From: Lachnospiraceae bacterium
Lineage (GTDB): Bacteria > Bacillota > Clostridia > Lachnospirales > Lachnospiraceae
DNA length: 64,000 nt
Assembly (NCBI GenBank): GCA_016291655.1
Contig: JAEEYF010000041.1
Coordinates: forward strand, 1 to 64,000
Reading direction: 5' to 3'
Shown here: positions 26,783-35,294 of the stretch, piece after piece
Layout of the letters: every line of letters begins with the position of its first letter
Position numbering within the stretch: the stretch's first letter is position 1
The notes under the pieces: generated by a model
Database searches by the model: none
The model's input: the letters and a program-made list of their open reading frames with translations, nothing else
What the model was told of the DNA's origin: nothing
Program-made: the position numbers and the translations under genes

Positions 26783-27054
26783 TTGTTACTACCATCCTTA
26801 AAATTTGTGTCAATATAGTTCTGCAAAAGAACTTCAAGGATCTCGTCCCTTTCCACCTTCATAATGAGGCTTCGCGCTCCGTTATGGCTGGTAATGTAGG
26901 TCGGATCCCCGGACATGATGTAGCCTACGATCTGATTTACGGGATTGTAACCCTGATCGGTCAGCGCTGCATATACCCGGTCGATAATGTCCTTTGCCTG
27001 AGGTATCTCATCCTTTGCCGTCTGAAAAAACCTTGTAATGTTAATCTCCTTCAT
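26779..27054 (-). CDS. ireB: IreB family regulatory protein (UPF0297)
   Basis: A 91-residue protein. Family wording: [42 protein letters not shown] (in part) and [18 protein letters not shown]. IreB is a phosphorylation target of the IreK Ser/Thr kinase in Enterococcus, where it dampens cephalosporin tolerance. The ATG at 27054 has GGAAGGGAG upstream and is preferred over the longer frame. First of the ireB-ruvX-DUF1292 trio, 17 bases after mtaB. Confidence 0.93.
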   Translation of the reverse strand: MKEINITRFFQTAKDEIPQAKDIIDRVYAALTDQGYNPVNQIVGYIMSGDPTYITSHNGARSLIMKVERDEILEVLLQNYIDTNFKDGSNK

Positions 27055-27070
27055 TTTTGCTCCCTTCCTT

Positions 27071-28408
27071 TTAATGGTCAAAAAACAAAACATTGTCCTT
27101 CACACGACAACCGACAGCTGTTACCAGCTCTCCGCATTCATGTTCACCTGCCGGAACGGCACATCTGACATATCTTTCGGTGTAGCCGGTCAGATACTCT
27201 TTTCCGTCGATGATCTCCTTCTCTTCGATCAGGATATTCTGTTCCCGTCCGATGAAGCTCTCGGCATACGCTTTTCCCATGCCTTCTTCAATGGCGATCA
27301 ATTTCCTGCTCCTGAGATTTTTAATTTCCTCCGTTACCTGATCCGGCATTTTGTCGGCTACCGTACCGCGTCTTCTCGAAAACTTAAAGACATGTACCTT
27401 TGAAAATCCGATCTTTTGAGCAAAAGCACATGTTTCCTCGAATTCTGCGTCCGTTTCACCCGGAAAACCGACTATGATATCCGTGGTAATGGCGGGATTG
27501 TCGTACACCTCTCTCAATTCTCTGCAGCCGGTCTCGTAATCCGCAGAATCGTATTTTCGATTCATGCGCTTTAGAACGGTATCCGAACCGCTTTGAAGAG
27601 AAAGATGAAAATGCGGACAAACCTTTTTATTCTTTGAAAGCCTTTCGGCAAAATCTTTCGTAATTATCCTCGGCTCAAGAGAACCTATGCGTATTCTTTC
27701 GATCCCCTCCGTCTCAGCCAATTCTTCCATGAGTCGTAAAAGTGCATCCCGACTATTCAGGCCGTAGCCCTCATATGAAGACAGATGTATTCCGGTCAGG
27801 ACAAGTTCCCTGTACCCTCTCGCAGAGAGGCGCTTCGCCTCAGCGATCACATCTTCGGGTGCTCTGGAACGTATATGCCCTCTGGTAAAAGGTATGATGC
27901 AATAGGTGCAGAAGCGATTGCATCCGTCCTGTATCTTGATATATGCCCTTGTGTGAGATGCTTTGTCAAGATTTTCCAGTTCTTCGTATTCTTTTTCCTT
28001 TAAAACATCAACGATCTCGGAAATTGCCTTCTGAGATTCTTTTTTTCTCAGGCATTCCAGGACGATATCAACTATCCTGTTCTTCCTGTTGTTTCCCACA
28101 AAGCCCTCTATGCCGAGTGCTTCGCGCTCTTTTTCCGTGCTGGCCTGAATAAAACAGCCCGCAGCTATTACTATGGCAGAAGGATTCTCCTTTTTTGCTC
28201 TGTGGATCATCTGCCTTGATTTTCTGTCAGCAATGTTTGTTACCGAGCAGGTGTTGATGATATAAACATCGGCCTTACCGTCAAAATCCGTCTGCTCCGC
28301 TCCGCAGGCGGCAAGCTCCGACATCATGGCATCCGATTCATAGGAATTGACCTTACAGCCGAGTGTCAGTATCGCGATTTTGACTCCTTTTAAATCTTTT
28401 TCGTACAT
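27071..28408 (-). CDS. mtaB: tRNA t6A37 methylthiotransferase MtaB
   Basis: A 445-residue radical-SAM methylthiotransferase converting t6A37 to ms2t6A37 in tRNAs reading ANN codons. N-terminal UPF0004 domain has its three cluster cysteines ([23 protein letters not shown]); the radical-SAM CxxxCxxC reads CNRFCTYC; a TRAM domain closes the protein. GCKVN and the length favour MtaB over MiaB or RimO. First gene of an eleven-gene minus-strand run extending to 18,851. Confidence 0.93.
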   Translation of the reverse strand: MYEKDLKGVKIAILTLGCKVNSYESDAMMSELAACGAEQTDFDGKADVYIINTCSVTNIADRKSRQMIHRAKKENPSAIVIAAGCFIQASTEKEREALGIEGFVGNNRKNRIVDIVLECLRKKESQKAISEIVDVLKEKEYEELENLDKASHTRAYIKIQDGCNRFCTYCIIPFTRGHIRSRAPEDVIAEAKRLSARGYRELVLTGIHLSSYEGYGLNSRDALLRLMEELAETEGIERIRIGSLEPRIITKDFAERLSKNKKVCPHFHLSLQSGSDTVLKRMNRKYDSADYETGCRELREVYDNPAITTDIIVGFPGETDAEFEETCAFAQKIGFSKVHVFKFSRRRGTVADKMPDQVTEEIKNLRSRKLIAIEEGMGKAYAESFIGREQNILIEEKEIIDGKEYLTGYTERYVRCAVPAGEHECGELVTAVGCRVKDNVLFFDH

Positions 28409-28458
28409 TAATATCGACTTTCTGATAATTTTAATGGTATTTTTGTAAATATTGTATA

Positions 28459-28487
28459 TTGATTTTTATTGTAAAAAATATTAGTAT
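28459..28487 (+). promoter_or_regulatory. Promoter of the HPr-like gene
   Basis: TTGATT at 28459-28464, 17-base spacer, TAGTAT at 28482-28487, in a very AT-rich divergent region; AGGAGG at 28507-28512 precedes the ATG. Confidence 0.5.
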
Positions 28488-28519
28488 ACAAGCAAATAAT
28501 CCAAGCAGGAGGTACTATT

Positions 28520-28753
28520 ATGACCACAGTAAAGATTTCATTGAATTCCATCGACAAGGTAAAATCATTCGTTAACGAGATCACTAAGTTTGATTCTGAT
28601 TTTGATCTTGTATCCGGAAGATATGTCATCGACGCAAAATCAATCATGGGCATATTCAGTCTCGACCTTTCCAAGCCGATCGACTTAAACATCCACGCTG
28701 ATAAAGATGTTGATGATATCATGAAAGTTCTTGCACCTTATATCGTAAAATAA
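28520..28753 (+). CDS. HPr-family protein lacking the phosphorylatable histidine
   Basis: A 77-residue HPr-fold protein. The second half is typical (SGRYVIDAKSIMGIFSLDLS, with the SIMG motif around the regulatory Ser46 position), but the active-site loop that should read like GLHARPA is replaced by NSIDKVKSFVNEI, with no histidine at that place. It therefore cannot relay phosphate in the PTS as HPr does, though the Ser site might still be modified or bind CcpA-like partners. Own promoter, strong SD and a strong terminator make it an independent plus-strand gene. Confidence 0.85.
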   Translation: MTTVKISLNSIDKVKSFVNEITKFDSDFDLVSGRYVIDAKSIMGIFSLDLSKPIDLNIHADKDVDDIMKVLAPYIVK

Positions 28754-28799
28754 TAACGGTGCAAACTGATTTTTTGAAACAATCAGGGGTTTATGATCG

Positions 28800-28828
28800 G
28801 GACATCCGCTTTGCGGATGTCCTTTTTT
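28800..28828 (+). terminator. Rho-independent terminator of the HPr-like gene
   Basis: Stem GGACATCCGC (28800-28809) and GCGGATGTCC (28813-28822), perfect 10 bp, followed by TTTTTT. The T-run overlaps the stop codon of convergent thiI. Confidence 0.95.
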
Positions 28829-30002
28829 ATCTGCACTCCACTACTTCAACGGTATCAAGGGCCGTCTGCATCAGTTCGTCTATCTTTTCCGACAGTTTTA
28901 TTTCCGACTTTTCGATCGAGGGCAGCGAAGGATGGGTAACCGGATGCTTCGCAACAAAGATCGTGCAACAATCCTCGTAGGGTTGGATCGAAGTTTCAAA
29001 GGTTCCGATCTCGGTGGAAATGTCCACAATATCCTGTTTATCAAACGCGATCAACGGTCTGTAAACAGGAAGCGTACATACGGCATTGGTACATTCCAGC
29101 GACTGCATTGTCTGACTGGCGACCTGGCCTATGCTTTCTCCCGTAACAAGCCCTATACAGCCGAAACGTTTTGCAAGTATCTCGGCGATCTTCATCATAT
29201 ATCTTCTCATGATAATGGTCAGCTGCTCGTGAGGGCATTTCTCGTATATGTAAAGCTGTATATCAGTAAAATTTACAATATTTAACTTGATGGGACCGGT
29301 GTAGGCGCTCACGATCTTTGCCAGATCCACAACCTTTTGTTTCGCTCTGTCACTGGTGTATGGCGGAGCATGGAAATAAGTGGCCTCCAGTTCCACACCT
29401 CTTTTGGCGATCATATAACCCGCTACGGGGCTGTCGATCCCGCCGGAAAGCAGCAGCATTGCTTTGCCCGCTGTTCCGATAGGCATGCCTCCCGCGGCAG
29501 GAAGTGTTTTTGAATAGATATATGTTCTGTTTCTGACCTCAACGATCAAGTGTACCTGAGGCTCATGAAGATCAACCTTTGTTTCCGGAAAAGCTTCCAG
29601 TACAGCCTCTCCCATTCTCATGCACATTTCGGGAGATTCTATCGGATAACGCTTGTCGGCTCTTTTTGCATCCACTCTGAAGGTGAAATTCTTATCGGGA
29701 TACTCTTCTCTGATGTGATCGAGGGCAGTTTTAACGATATCTTCCCATTCTGTGCTTTCGCATACAACCACCGGGCATATGCCTACTATTCCAAAAACCT
29801 TACGAAGCTCCGAAACCGCCTCGTCAAAATCATAATCATCCGGGCATTCAACAATGATCCTGCCCTGCTCCCTTATTACGGAAAAATCTCCGAGCGCGGC
29901 AAGACGTTCCTCTATGCGATCGCAAAGAGCTCTTTCAAAGCTTCCTCTGTTCTTTCCCTTAATAGCGATCTCTCCGTATTTGATAAGCAATGCTTTGTAC
30001 AT
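28827..30002 (-). CDS. thiI: tRNA 4-thiouridine synthetase ThiI
   Basis: A 391-residue protein with N-terminal ferredoxin-like and THUMP domains (residues 1-165) and a PP-loop ATPase (LLSGGIDSPVAGY, about 183-195) that adenylates U8 of tRNA for thiolation. The rhodanese domain of the E. coli enzyme is absent, as in most Firmicutes, where a NifZ/IscS-type cysteine desulfurase supplies sulfur directly. It lies 21 bases after the GGDEF gene and ends within the T-run of the opposing terminator. Confidence 0.94.
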   Translation of the reverse strand: MYKALLIKYGEIAIKGKNRGSFERALCDRIEERLAALGDFSVIREQGRIIVECPDDYDFDEAVSELRKVFGIVGICPVVVCESTEWEDIVKTALDHIREEYPDKNFTFRVDAKRADKRYPIESPEMCMRMGEAVLEAFPETKVDLHEPQVHLIVEVRNRTYIYSKTLPAAGGMPIGTAGKAMLLLSGGIDSPVAGYMIAKRGVELEATYFHAPPYTSDRAKQKVVDLAKIVSAYTGPIKLNIVNFTDIQLYIYEKCPHEQLTIIMRRYMMKIAEILAKRFGCIGLVTGESIGQVASQTMQSLECTNAVCTLPVYRPLIAFDKQDIVDISTEIGTFETSIQPYEDCCTIFVAKHPVTHPSLPSIEKSEIKLSEKIDELMQTALDTVEVVECR

Positions 30003-30023
30003 TTTAAAAACTCTCTTCCTGTA

Positions 30024-31670
30024 TTATTCAAATCTTACGCATTCAAACTCAAAGTCCTCGTCTGCCTGACGGTATAAACCGAGGGCATTTCTGGTCTCGT
30101 TCTTGATCCTATACAGACCGTTGTCCGCAAGGTGAATGGCATCGATCAGCGTCTGAGGCTTCATGATCTTTCCGCATACGGCTCCGAAGCTTAAGGTCAC
30201 ATATTCGGAGATGGGTGATGCGGTATGAAGTATCTTTTTCTCATTAACCTCTTTGTTGATACTGCTTCCGAGCTTTATGACGTCCTCTTCGCTTCTTCCT
30301 TTGGAAATAATAAAGAATTCGTCACCGCCGTAACGTATGACAAGGTCTGTACTCTGAGTGCAATCGATAAGTATTCCGCCGATCATCCGAAGGACCTCAT
30401 CTCCGCCCAGATGTCCGTAGGTATCGTTGTACTCTTTAAAATAATCGATATCGATTATCATGAAGGAAATGCGGGTGTTTTTCTCCTGAGCTTCCTTGAA
30501 CCACGCGCTTCCCAGTTCATTCATGGCATATCTGTTGTAAACCCCTGTCAGCTGATCATGTTCGGACATGGCTTTCAGCTTCCTGTTTCGCTTCTCGACA
30601 TCATTTCTCTTCTTGATCTCTTCCTCAAGTCTTTTCTTGTTTCTGAGCGAGATCAGCTGCTGTTCCTTGATGCCCAGATCCATATTTTCACGGTGCTCAA
30701 AGTACTTTTCGTAAAGCTCATTCCTGTTTTTTGAAGGTGCTGTGACCTTCATGAACTTGATCTTGGTCTTTAAGAAAAGGCACCATTTGTCCTCAATATT
30801 CAGCTTTTTAACGATCTTTTCGGATGCATCCAACAGCCTTTTTGCCCTGTCTGCAGAGCCCGCATCTATGAGAACATCCGCAAGACCGATGTAGTCCTCA
30901 ACGTTTGTCAAGCCTTCGGAGGACCCTTCCGCATCGCTGATTATGCGGTCAAGATAGGTGTCAACCTCATCTATGGCTCCCATCTTTATAAAGATCAGGC
31001 TACGAAGGATAATGACGCCCGTATAATAAAACGCCTCTTTTTGAGTGTCGTCTATACCGTCTATGCAGCTGAGCATCCTGAAAGCTTCCTCATAGTTGCC
31101 TTTTCGATAGTGCACATCCGCCATGTTCATAAAGCAGACATTTATTCTGGTAAGGCCGGAAGGCGAGGTCGATCTTCCTCTCTCCCTCTTTTCGGTTTCA
31201 ATGATCAGTCTGTAGGATTCACGAAAATACTCGAGTGCCAGGTCATATTCACCCAGACTCATATAAACATCACCGATATTGTTGGCGGATACGCTTTGGT
31301 AGAAGAGATACCTGTGTCTTTTGGAAAGTGCATATCCCTTCTCGAAATGTTCAAGTCCCGCAGCCTTGTCCACCAGATGCGAGGCAACAATCCCCAGGAT
31401 ATTGTGGCACTCCGCTTCAAGCTTATAGTCATTGTAATTCTCGCTTACCTGAAGAACAGACGCCAGCTTTTTGATCGTATTTTCAGATACGGAATCGTCT
31501 CTGATCTCCAAAGTCACAAGATTGAGATCCGAGAAGGCGGTTGCCAACGGATCGTCATCTTTCTTGACAATTTCGGCAAATTCCAAAGTCTTTTTCCGAT
31601 AGAGGTCCCTATCGAGGTATCTGTCGTTTCTGAGTTCCCTTTTCCAATTGTTTAACTCTTTCTTAGTCAC
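30024..31670 (-). CDS. TPR-repeat diguanylate cyclase (GGDEF)
   Basis: A 548-residue cytosolic protein. Residues about 60-320 form helical TPR-like repeats (for example FEKGYALSKRHRYLFYQSVSANNIGDVY in part), then a coiled coil (about 320-360) and a GGDEF domain starting GVYNRYAM with an intact RYGGDEFF, so cyclic-di-GMP synthesis is expected. The inhibitory RxxD site five residues upstream is QSTD, so product inhibition is probably lost. The GTG at 31668-31670 with GGTGGGAG 7 bases before it is chosen; the longer frame begins at another GTG lacking an SD. Shares a transcript with thiI. Confidence 0.85.
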   Translation of the reverse strand: MTKKELNNWKRELRNDRYLDRDLYRKKTLEFAEIVKKDDDPLATAFSDLNLVTLEIRDDSVSENTIKKLASVLQVSENYNDYKLEAECHNILGIVASHLVDKAAGLEHFEKGYALSKRHRYLFYQSVSANNIGDVYMSLGEYDLALEYFRESYRLIIETEKRERGRSTSPSGLTRINVCFMNMADVHYRKGNYEEAFRMLSCIDGIDDTQKEAFYYTGVIILRSLIFIKMGAIDEVDTYLDRIISDAEGSSEGLTNVEDYIGLADVLIDAGSADRAKRLLDASEKIVKKLNIEDKWCLFLKTKIKFMKVTAPSKNRNELYEKYFEHRENMDLGIKEQQLISLRNKKRLEEEIKKRNDVEKRNRKLKAMSEHDQLTGVYNRYAMNELGSAWFKEAQEKNTRISFMIIDIDYFKEYNDTYGHLGGDEVLRMIGGILIDCTQSTDLVIRYGGDEFFIISKGRSEEDVIKLGSSINKEVNEKKILHTASPISEYVTLSFGAVCGKIMKPQTLIDAIHLADNGLYRIKNETRNALGLYRQADEDFEFECVRFE

Positions 31671-31784
31671 AGCCTTACTCCCACCAATAAAACCATAAAC
31701 TTTCGCATCCCATAAAGAAACAATGTTCACATCAGGTGAACTTTATACGTGACGCTTACGCAACTCGCTAATAAACCAAATTAC

Positions 31785-31814
31785 ATTATACCATAAAAAT
31801 CAGCGGCTTGTAAA
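31785..31814 (-). promoter_or_regulatory. Promoter of the GGDEF-thiI operon, embedded in a terminator
   Basis: TATAAT (complement of 31785-31790) preceded by TGG, with TTTACA (complement of 31809-31814) 18 bases upstream inside the loop and stem of the preceding terminator. Confidence 0.5.
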
Positions 31815-31830
31815 CAAGCCGCTGATTTTT
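31795..31830 (-). terminator. Strong terminator after the foldase-like gene
   Basis: Perfect 16-bp inverted repeat, arms 31795-31810 and 31815-31830, loop TAAA, with T-rich ends on either strand. It begins 18 bases past the stop at 31848. Confidence 0.92.
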
Positions 31831-31847
31831 ATTATGATGATAAACCT

Positions 31848-32840
31848 TTATTGCTCACTGTTTTCCGTGGTCTCGCTGTCAGACTCGGTATCATCTTCGG
31901 GAACTATGCCGACTTCAATGAAATGATCGTTTACCTTTTTCTGGAGAAGACGCTGCTTGATATAACCTACGCCGTAAACCTCCGGATCAGCTACTTCATT
32001 TTCCGTGAGGTAATTGTTGTAATCCTCATCGGTAATGGTCAGCCCCAGTTTCTTGAATACGCTCTGATAAGCGATGTCACGCATAACCTCTGCCGCGACA
32101 TCGGACATTATATAATCCTCGTACTCTTCTTCGGTCATATCTTCATACAATTCAAAGCCTGCATTATAGACAGGTTCCGCACCGAACTGCATGTACAGCT
32201 GATTGATCGCCGCAGCCTGAGAATTGTCCTCAAATTTACGAACACCGGCCCTTGTATAAATGTAGTCATCGGGCGCATTATAAATATCGCAATTAGATGA
32301 AATGTAATTGGAAATAAATCTGTTCTTTTTTTGAGTTTCCAATTCGTTCTTGAGCTTTTCCACATACTGCTCAGCAGTCATATCCTCTTTGAGCACGTCC
32401 TTAACAAAAGCAGTGTTCAGTTCGGTCCGGGTTTCACCGTCAACGGGATTGTTGATAAGTGTATCGTTGATCTTTTTCTGAATTTCTTCCTCGGTAGCAA
32501 CTACATCCTCTCTTGTGAAAACAAATTCAGCATTGGGATCGAAGTTAAGTTTAAGATAATCCTCCTCATTGGTTGCCACTTCAATAAAACCATCACTGTT
32601 AATTCCGGCACTGAGGTCCTGAACAACCGGGATAAGCTTGGCCAATCTTTCTTCTTCCGCTTTTTTTGCCTTGTAATTGTTAATGACGGAAAGAACAACT
32701 CCCGCAATTATAAGTGCCAACAATGCCAATACGGACAGTCCGTAGATAAGTCCGGCATTTTTTTCCTTTTCGGCCTGTTTAGCCTTGGCAAGCCTCTTCT
32801 CCTGTGCCGCATTAACCTGTGAATTATTTTCGTTACTCAC
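31848..32840 (-). CDS. Membrane-anchored trigger-factor/foldase-like protein
   Basis: A 330-residue protein. The cytosolic N-terminus is Gln/Lys-rich (AAQEKRLAKAKQAEKEKNAG), followed by one membrane helix (about 32-55) and an extracytoplasmic, acidic, helical region. The C-terminal half (VAAEVMRDIAYQSVFKKLGLTITDEDYNNYL in part, about 245-300) resembles the chaperone domain of trigger factor and SurA-type foldases; no peptidyl-prolyl isomerase domain is seen. The GTG at 32840 follows AGGAGG; the longer frame starts with TTG without an SD. A role in folding exported proteins is inferred. Confidence 0.65.
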   Translation of the reverse strand: MSNENNSQVNAAQEKRLAKAKQAEKEKNAGLIYGLSVLALLALIIAGVVLSVINNYKAKKAEEERLAKLIPVVQDLSAGINSDGFIEVATNEEDYLKLNFDPNAEFVFTREDVVATEEEIQKKINDTLINNPVDGETRTELNTAFVKDVLKEDMTAEQYVEKLKNELETQKKNRFISNYISSNCDIYNAPDDYIYTRAGVRKFEDNSQAAAINQLYMQFGAEPVYNAGFELYEDMTEEEYEDYIMSDVAAEVMRDIAYQSVFKKLGLTITDEDYNNYLTENEVADPEVYGVGYIKQRLLQKKVNDHFIEVGIVPEDDTESDSETTENSEQ

Positions 32841-32931
32841 TTTTGATTTTCCTCCTGTTGGGTCATAAAACAATGAATGGATTATATCACACTTTATTTG
32901 GAACGTGTATGTTTTTTTGGTGAATTATTAA

Positions 32932-33255
32932 TTATTCGGAAACATTTTTGACTTCGATCTCCCAATCGGCCAAAAGCTTGTCCAGACTGTTGTATCCGAA
33001 ATCAAAATCGATAGCCGGGACCGATACTATATATCGCTCACCGCAGGAGGAAACAGATCTGCGTACATAAATTGTATAAACATTGTTCGGAATTTCTTCA
33101 TTTCCGATGTATCTTGCCTTTTCATATGCCTGTCCCTTGTGATCCACACCTTTTTTAAAGCCTTTAAAGGAATCGGGCATATAAAATTCCTCCGGCTTTT
33201 CCATGTCGGGTAAGATATCAAATATGCTCAATTGTTCCGGATTTTTTTCTCTCAT
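32932..33255 (-). CDS. Small protein with QLSIF clamp-binding-like motif, unknown function
   Basis: A 107-residue soluble acidic protein, not recognised. Residues 7-13 read EQLSIFD, close to the beta-sliding-clamp-binding motif QL(S/D)LF, in a disordered-looking N-terminus; the remainder (EKARYIGNEEIPNNVYTIYVRR, and a Cys-containing SSCGERYIVSVPAI) looks beta-rich. SD AAGGGAT, own promoter at 33298-33325. The gene stands alone between two membrane-protein genes. Confidence 0.65.
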   Translation of the reverse strand: MREKNPEQLSIFDILPDMEKPEEFYMPDSFKGFKKGVDHKGQAYEKARYIGNEEIPNNVYTIYVRRSVSSCGERYIVSVPAIDFDFGYNSLDKLLADWEIEVKNVSE

Positions 33256-33297
33256 TTATCCCTTCTCACAGACTTGGTTTTATCACTGCTTTATATG

Positions 33298-33325
33298 ATT
33301 ATAACACTTTTTTTATAATAGACAA
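33298..33325 (-). promoter_or_regulatory. Promoter of the 107-residue protein gene
   Basis: TTGTCT (complement of 33320-33325), 16-base spacer, TATAAT (complement of 33298-33303). Confidence 0.6.
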
Positions 33326-33349
33326 AACGTTCACAATTATTTCTTTTTT

Positions 33350-33439
33350 TTAACATACCCTGTTCAAAATTGGGTTATATAATGAAGTCACAAAAGAAAA
33401 ACAAGCAACACCAATTAAATAGCTTACAAGAATCTTCAT
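33350..33439 (-). CDS. Candidate 29-codon small membrane peptide
   Basis: A short frame in the 250-base gap between the 107-residue gene and the PAP2 terminator: MKILVSYLIGVACFSFVTSL then YNPILNRVC. It is hydrophobic with a single basic residue at the start, like a small membrane peptide or truncated signal sequence. There is only a weak GGTGGG upstream, shared with the terminator stem, so it may be chance. Confidence 0.2.
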   Translation of the reverse strand: MKILVSYLIGVACFSFVTSLYNPILNRVC

Positions 33440-33442
33440 AAT

Positions 33443-33482
33443 ATAAAAGCCCACCGGTTCCCTCCCAATATCCGATGGGCTT
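33443..33482 (-). terminator. Rho-independent terminator after the PAP2 gene
   Basis: Stem AAGCCCACCGG (33447-33457) and CCGATGGGCTT (33472-33482), 11 bp with one G-U, followed on minus by TTTAT. A second small hairpin (CCTCTG/CAGAGG, 33485-33498) precedes it. Confidence 0.8.
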
Positions 33483-33505
33483 CTCCTCTGTTCAGAGGTC
33501 TTTTT

Positions 33506-34429
33506 TTATTTCTTCGAAAATTTTTCCTCAAAGAACCTATCCACCGGTCTGAAGGCCATCGGATAGACTCCGAGTATGAGAAACACCACTATCGCATATC
33601 TTATTGTTCTGCCAAGCATAAAAGCAAAGTTTTCTTCCCTGAAGATCAGGCCGAACAAAGCCTTAAACACGGTGTTCAAGCCAAAGAAAATGATCATGCC
33701 GCAAAGGGTTCTGAGTAAGATACGGACCGGATTCTTTGTATTCTCAAACTTTACGATCTTGTCATCAAAAAGCATAGCCGCGCAAAAGCCGGTAAAAATA
33801 CCGTAATTGGTAAAATAATCCTCGGTAACGCAATAAAACATTCCCGTTATGCCTATCAGCATCATTCCGCCGTAAACCCAATATTTGTTTTTGCACTTCG
33901 GCAAAACAAATCCCGCAAAGGCAAAGAAGAGCAGTCCCATCAAAAGCCCGATGATCACGTCGGTAGGCCAATGAGCTCCGAGAAAGCATCTTGAAAAAGC
34001 AATGACCGTCGGAAATACGATCGCGGGGATGCGAAGCCACTTATTCTTCTTATACTCATGAGCAAGCGTCGGATAAAGCGCGGTTGCGGAGGATGAATGG
34101 GCAGACGGGAACGAGTAACCGTCAACAGGCCTCAACAACTCTATCTTATCGGAGGAGGCCCAAGGTCTGATCCTCTTAAAACGGTTCTTTATAAGTGTAT
34201 TGCACACCAGTGAGGAAAGCACCGCGAACCCGATCCTTTCCGCTTTTTTCTTGTCAAGTCCCCAATAGATCAGGCCCATTACACCTATGGCAATATATTC
34301 TTCTCCCAAAAAGGAAAAGAATTCATTTAAAGCCACGAGTATATTGTGGACGACGCCCTCTCCGCCCAACTGCTGCAGCCAGGCTATAAAGCTTTCTTCC
34401 CATTTAAAGAAAAATATGATCTCGTCCAT
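33506..34429 (-). CDS. PAP2 superfamily membrane phosphatase
   Basis: A 307-residue polytopic protein with the three PAP2 phosphatase signatures intact: KNRFKRIRP (about 81-89), FPSAHSSS (about 106-113) with the catalytic His, and SRCFLGAHWPTD (about 144-155) with the nucleophile His and Asp. Likely acts on lipid phosphates such as undecaprenyl pyrophosphate or phosphatidate at the outer face of the membrane; substrate unspecified. C-terminal helices extend it beyond the minimal domain. GGAGG lies upstream within the end of the preceding gene; 4-base gap. Confidence 0.92.
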   Translation of the reverse strand: MDEIIFFFKWEESFIAWLQQLGGEGVVHNILVALNEFFSFLGEEYIAIGVMGLIYWGLDKKKAERIGFAVLSSLVCNTLIKNRFKRIRPWASSDKIELLRPVDGYSFPSAHSSSATALYPTLAHEYKKNKWLRIPAIVFPTVIAFSRCFLGAHWPTDVIIGLLMGLLFFAFAGFVLPKCKNKYWVYGGMMLIGITGMFYCVTEDYFTNYGIFTGFCAAMLFDDKIVKFENTKNPVRILLRTLCGMIIFFGLNTVFKALFGLIFREENFAFMLGRTIRYAIVVFLILGVYPMAFRPVDRFFEEKFSKK

Positions 34430-34433
34430 TTGT

Positions 34434-35288
34434 CTATTCCTCCTTCTCGTTAGGACTTACACTGTCCGCCATAACCTTCGGAATGAACTGTGATGCGATC
34501 TTACCCGTTTTCTTGTCACGACCTCTGGCATAGAGAGCACCGATCGCCGAGAAGAAAACCGCACCTACGAAGTTTACCAGCAGATCCTTCATGGTGTCGA
34601 TAATACCCACATCCAGATAGCCTCCGGTCCCCAGCGACTGCTGACTCCCGTTGGCCGTAACCACTATTGCTTCCGTAATATCCTTGATCCTGATAACTTT
34701 ATTCATTCCCGTGGGATCCAGCGTGACCGAGTTGATGGTATGTACAATATAATCCTTCTGCATATCAAATCCCAAAAACCAATCCATGGAAAACTCGAAA
34801 AACTCCCAAAGCACTCCTATGGTCATGGAAAAGCAGAAGGAAGTGATCGCCAGATACATGGGCGAAAGTTTGAAGGAATATTGCTTGTTTCGGTTAAACA
34901 GATCCACGATCGCAAAACCGATGGCCGCACACATGAATCCGTTTATTGTATGCAGTACCGTATCCCAGCCGGGGATCCTGGTATAAAAGGCATTGATCTC
35001 GCCGAGGATCTCCGCGGCAAAGATGAACACCATGACTATGATCTCAAATACGTCCGGGAAGTCAACCTTGAATGCATCCTCCACCACCGTGGGCAGCAAA
35101 AGAAGGAGCAAGGTCAGTACGCAAAGCGCCACATTCTCATATCTCCCCTGTATCAGCTGCATCACAAGACTCACGAGGACCAGCAATCTGATAACGATGT
35201 AAACTATCCCGACTATCTTTTTGTGTCTCAGTTCATTTTCGGTCTTTAAAAGCAGTGTATCCTTTATAGTTTTCTTTTTCTTCCCCAT
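34434..35288 (-). CDS. DUF2238-like integral membrane protein (YjdF type)
   Basis: A 284-residue membrane protein with about six helices. IPGWDTVLHTINGF (about 104-117) and GVLWEFFEFSMDWFLGFDMQ (about 157-176) are the conserved blocks of the DUF2238 family; a polar insertion with LGTGGYLDVGIIDTMKDL follows before the last helix. No activity is known. It is cotranscribed with PAP2, and the HAD gene ends 6 bases upstream. Confidence 0.75.
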   Translation of the reverse strand: MGKKKKTIKDTLLLKTENELRHKKIVGIVYIVIRLLVLVSLVMQLIQGRYENVALCVLTLLLLLLPTVVEDAFKVDFPDVFEIIVMVFIFAAEILGEINAFYTRIPGWDTVLHTINGFMCAAIGFAIVDLFNRNKQYSFKLSPMYLAITSFCFSMTIGVLWEFFEFSMDWFLGFDMQKDYIVHTINSVTLDPTGMNKVIRIKDITEAIVVTANGSQQSLGTGGYLDVGIIDTMKDLLVNFVGAVFFSAIGALYARGRDKKTGKIASQFIPKVMADSVSPNEKEE

Positions 35289-35294
35289 AGCTGT

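Noticed and set aside
33361..33420. 19-codon plus-strand frame MKSQKKNKQHQLNSLQESS
   Set aside because: No SD and no promoter in phase; low-complexity polar sequence in AT-rich DNA.
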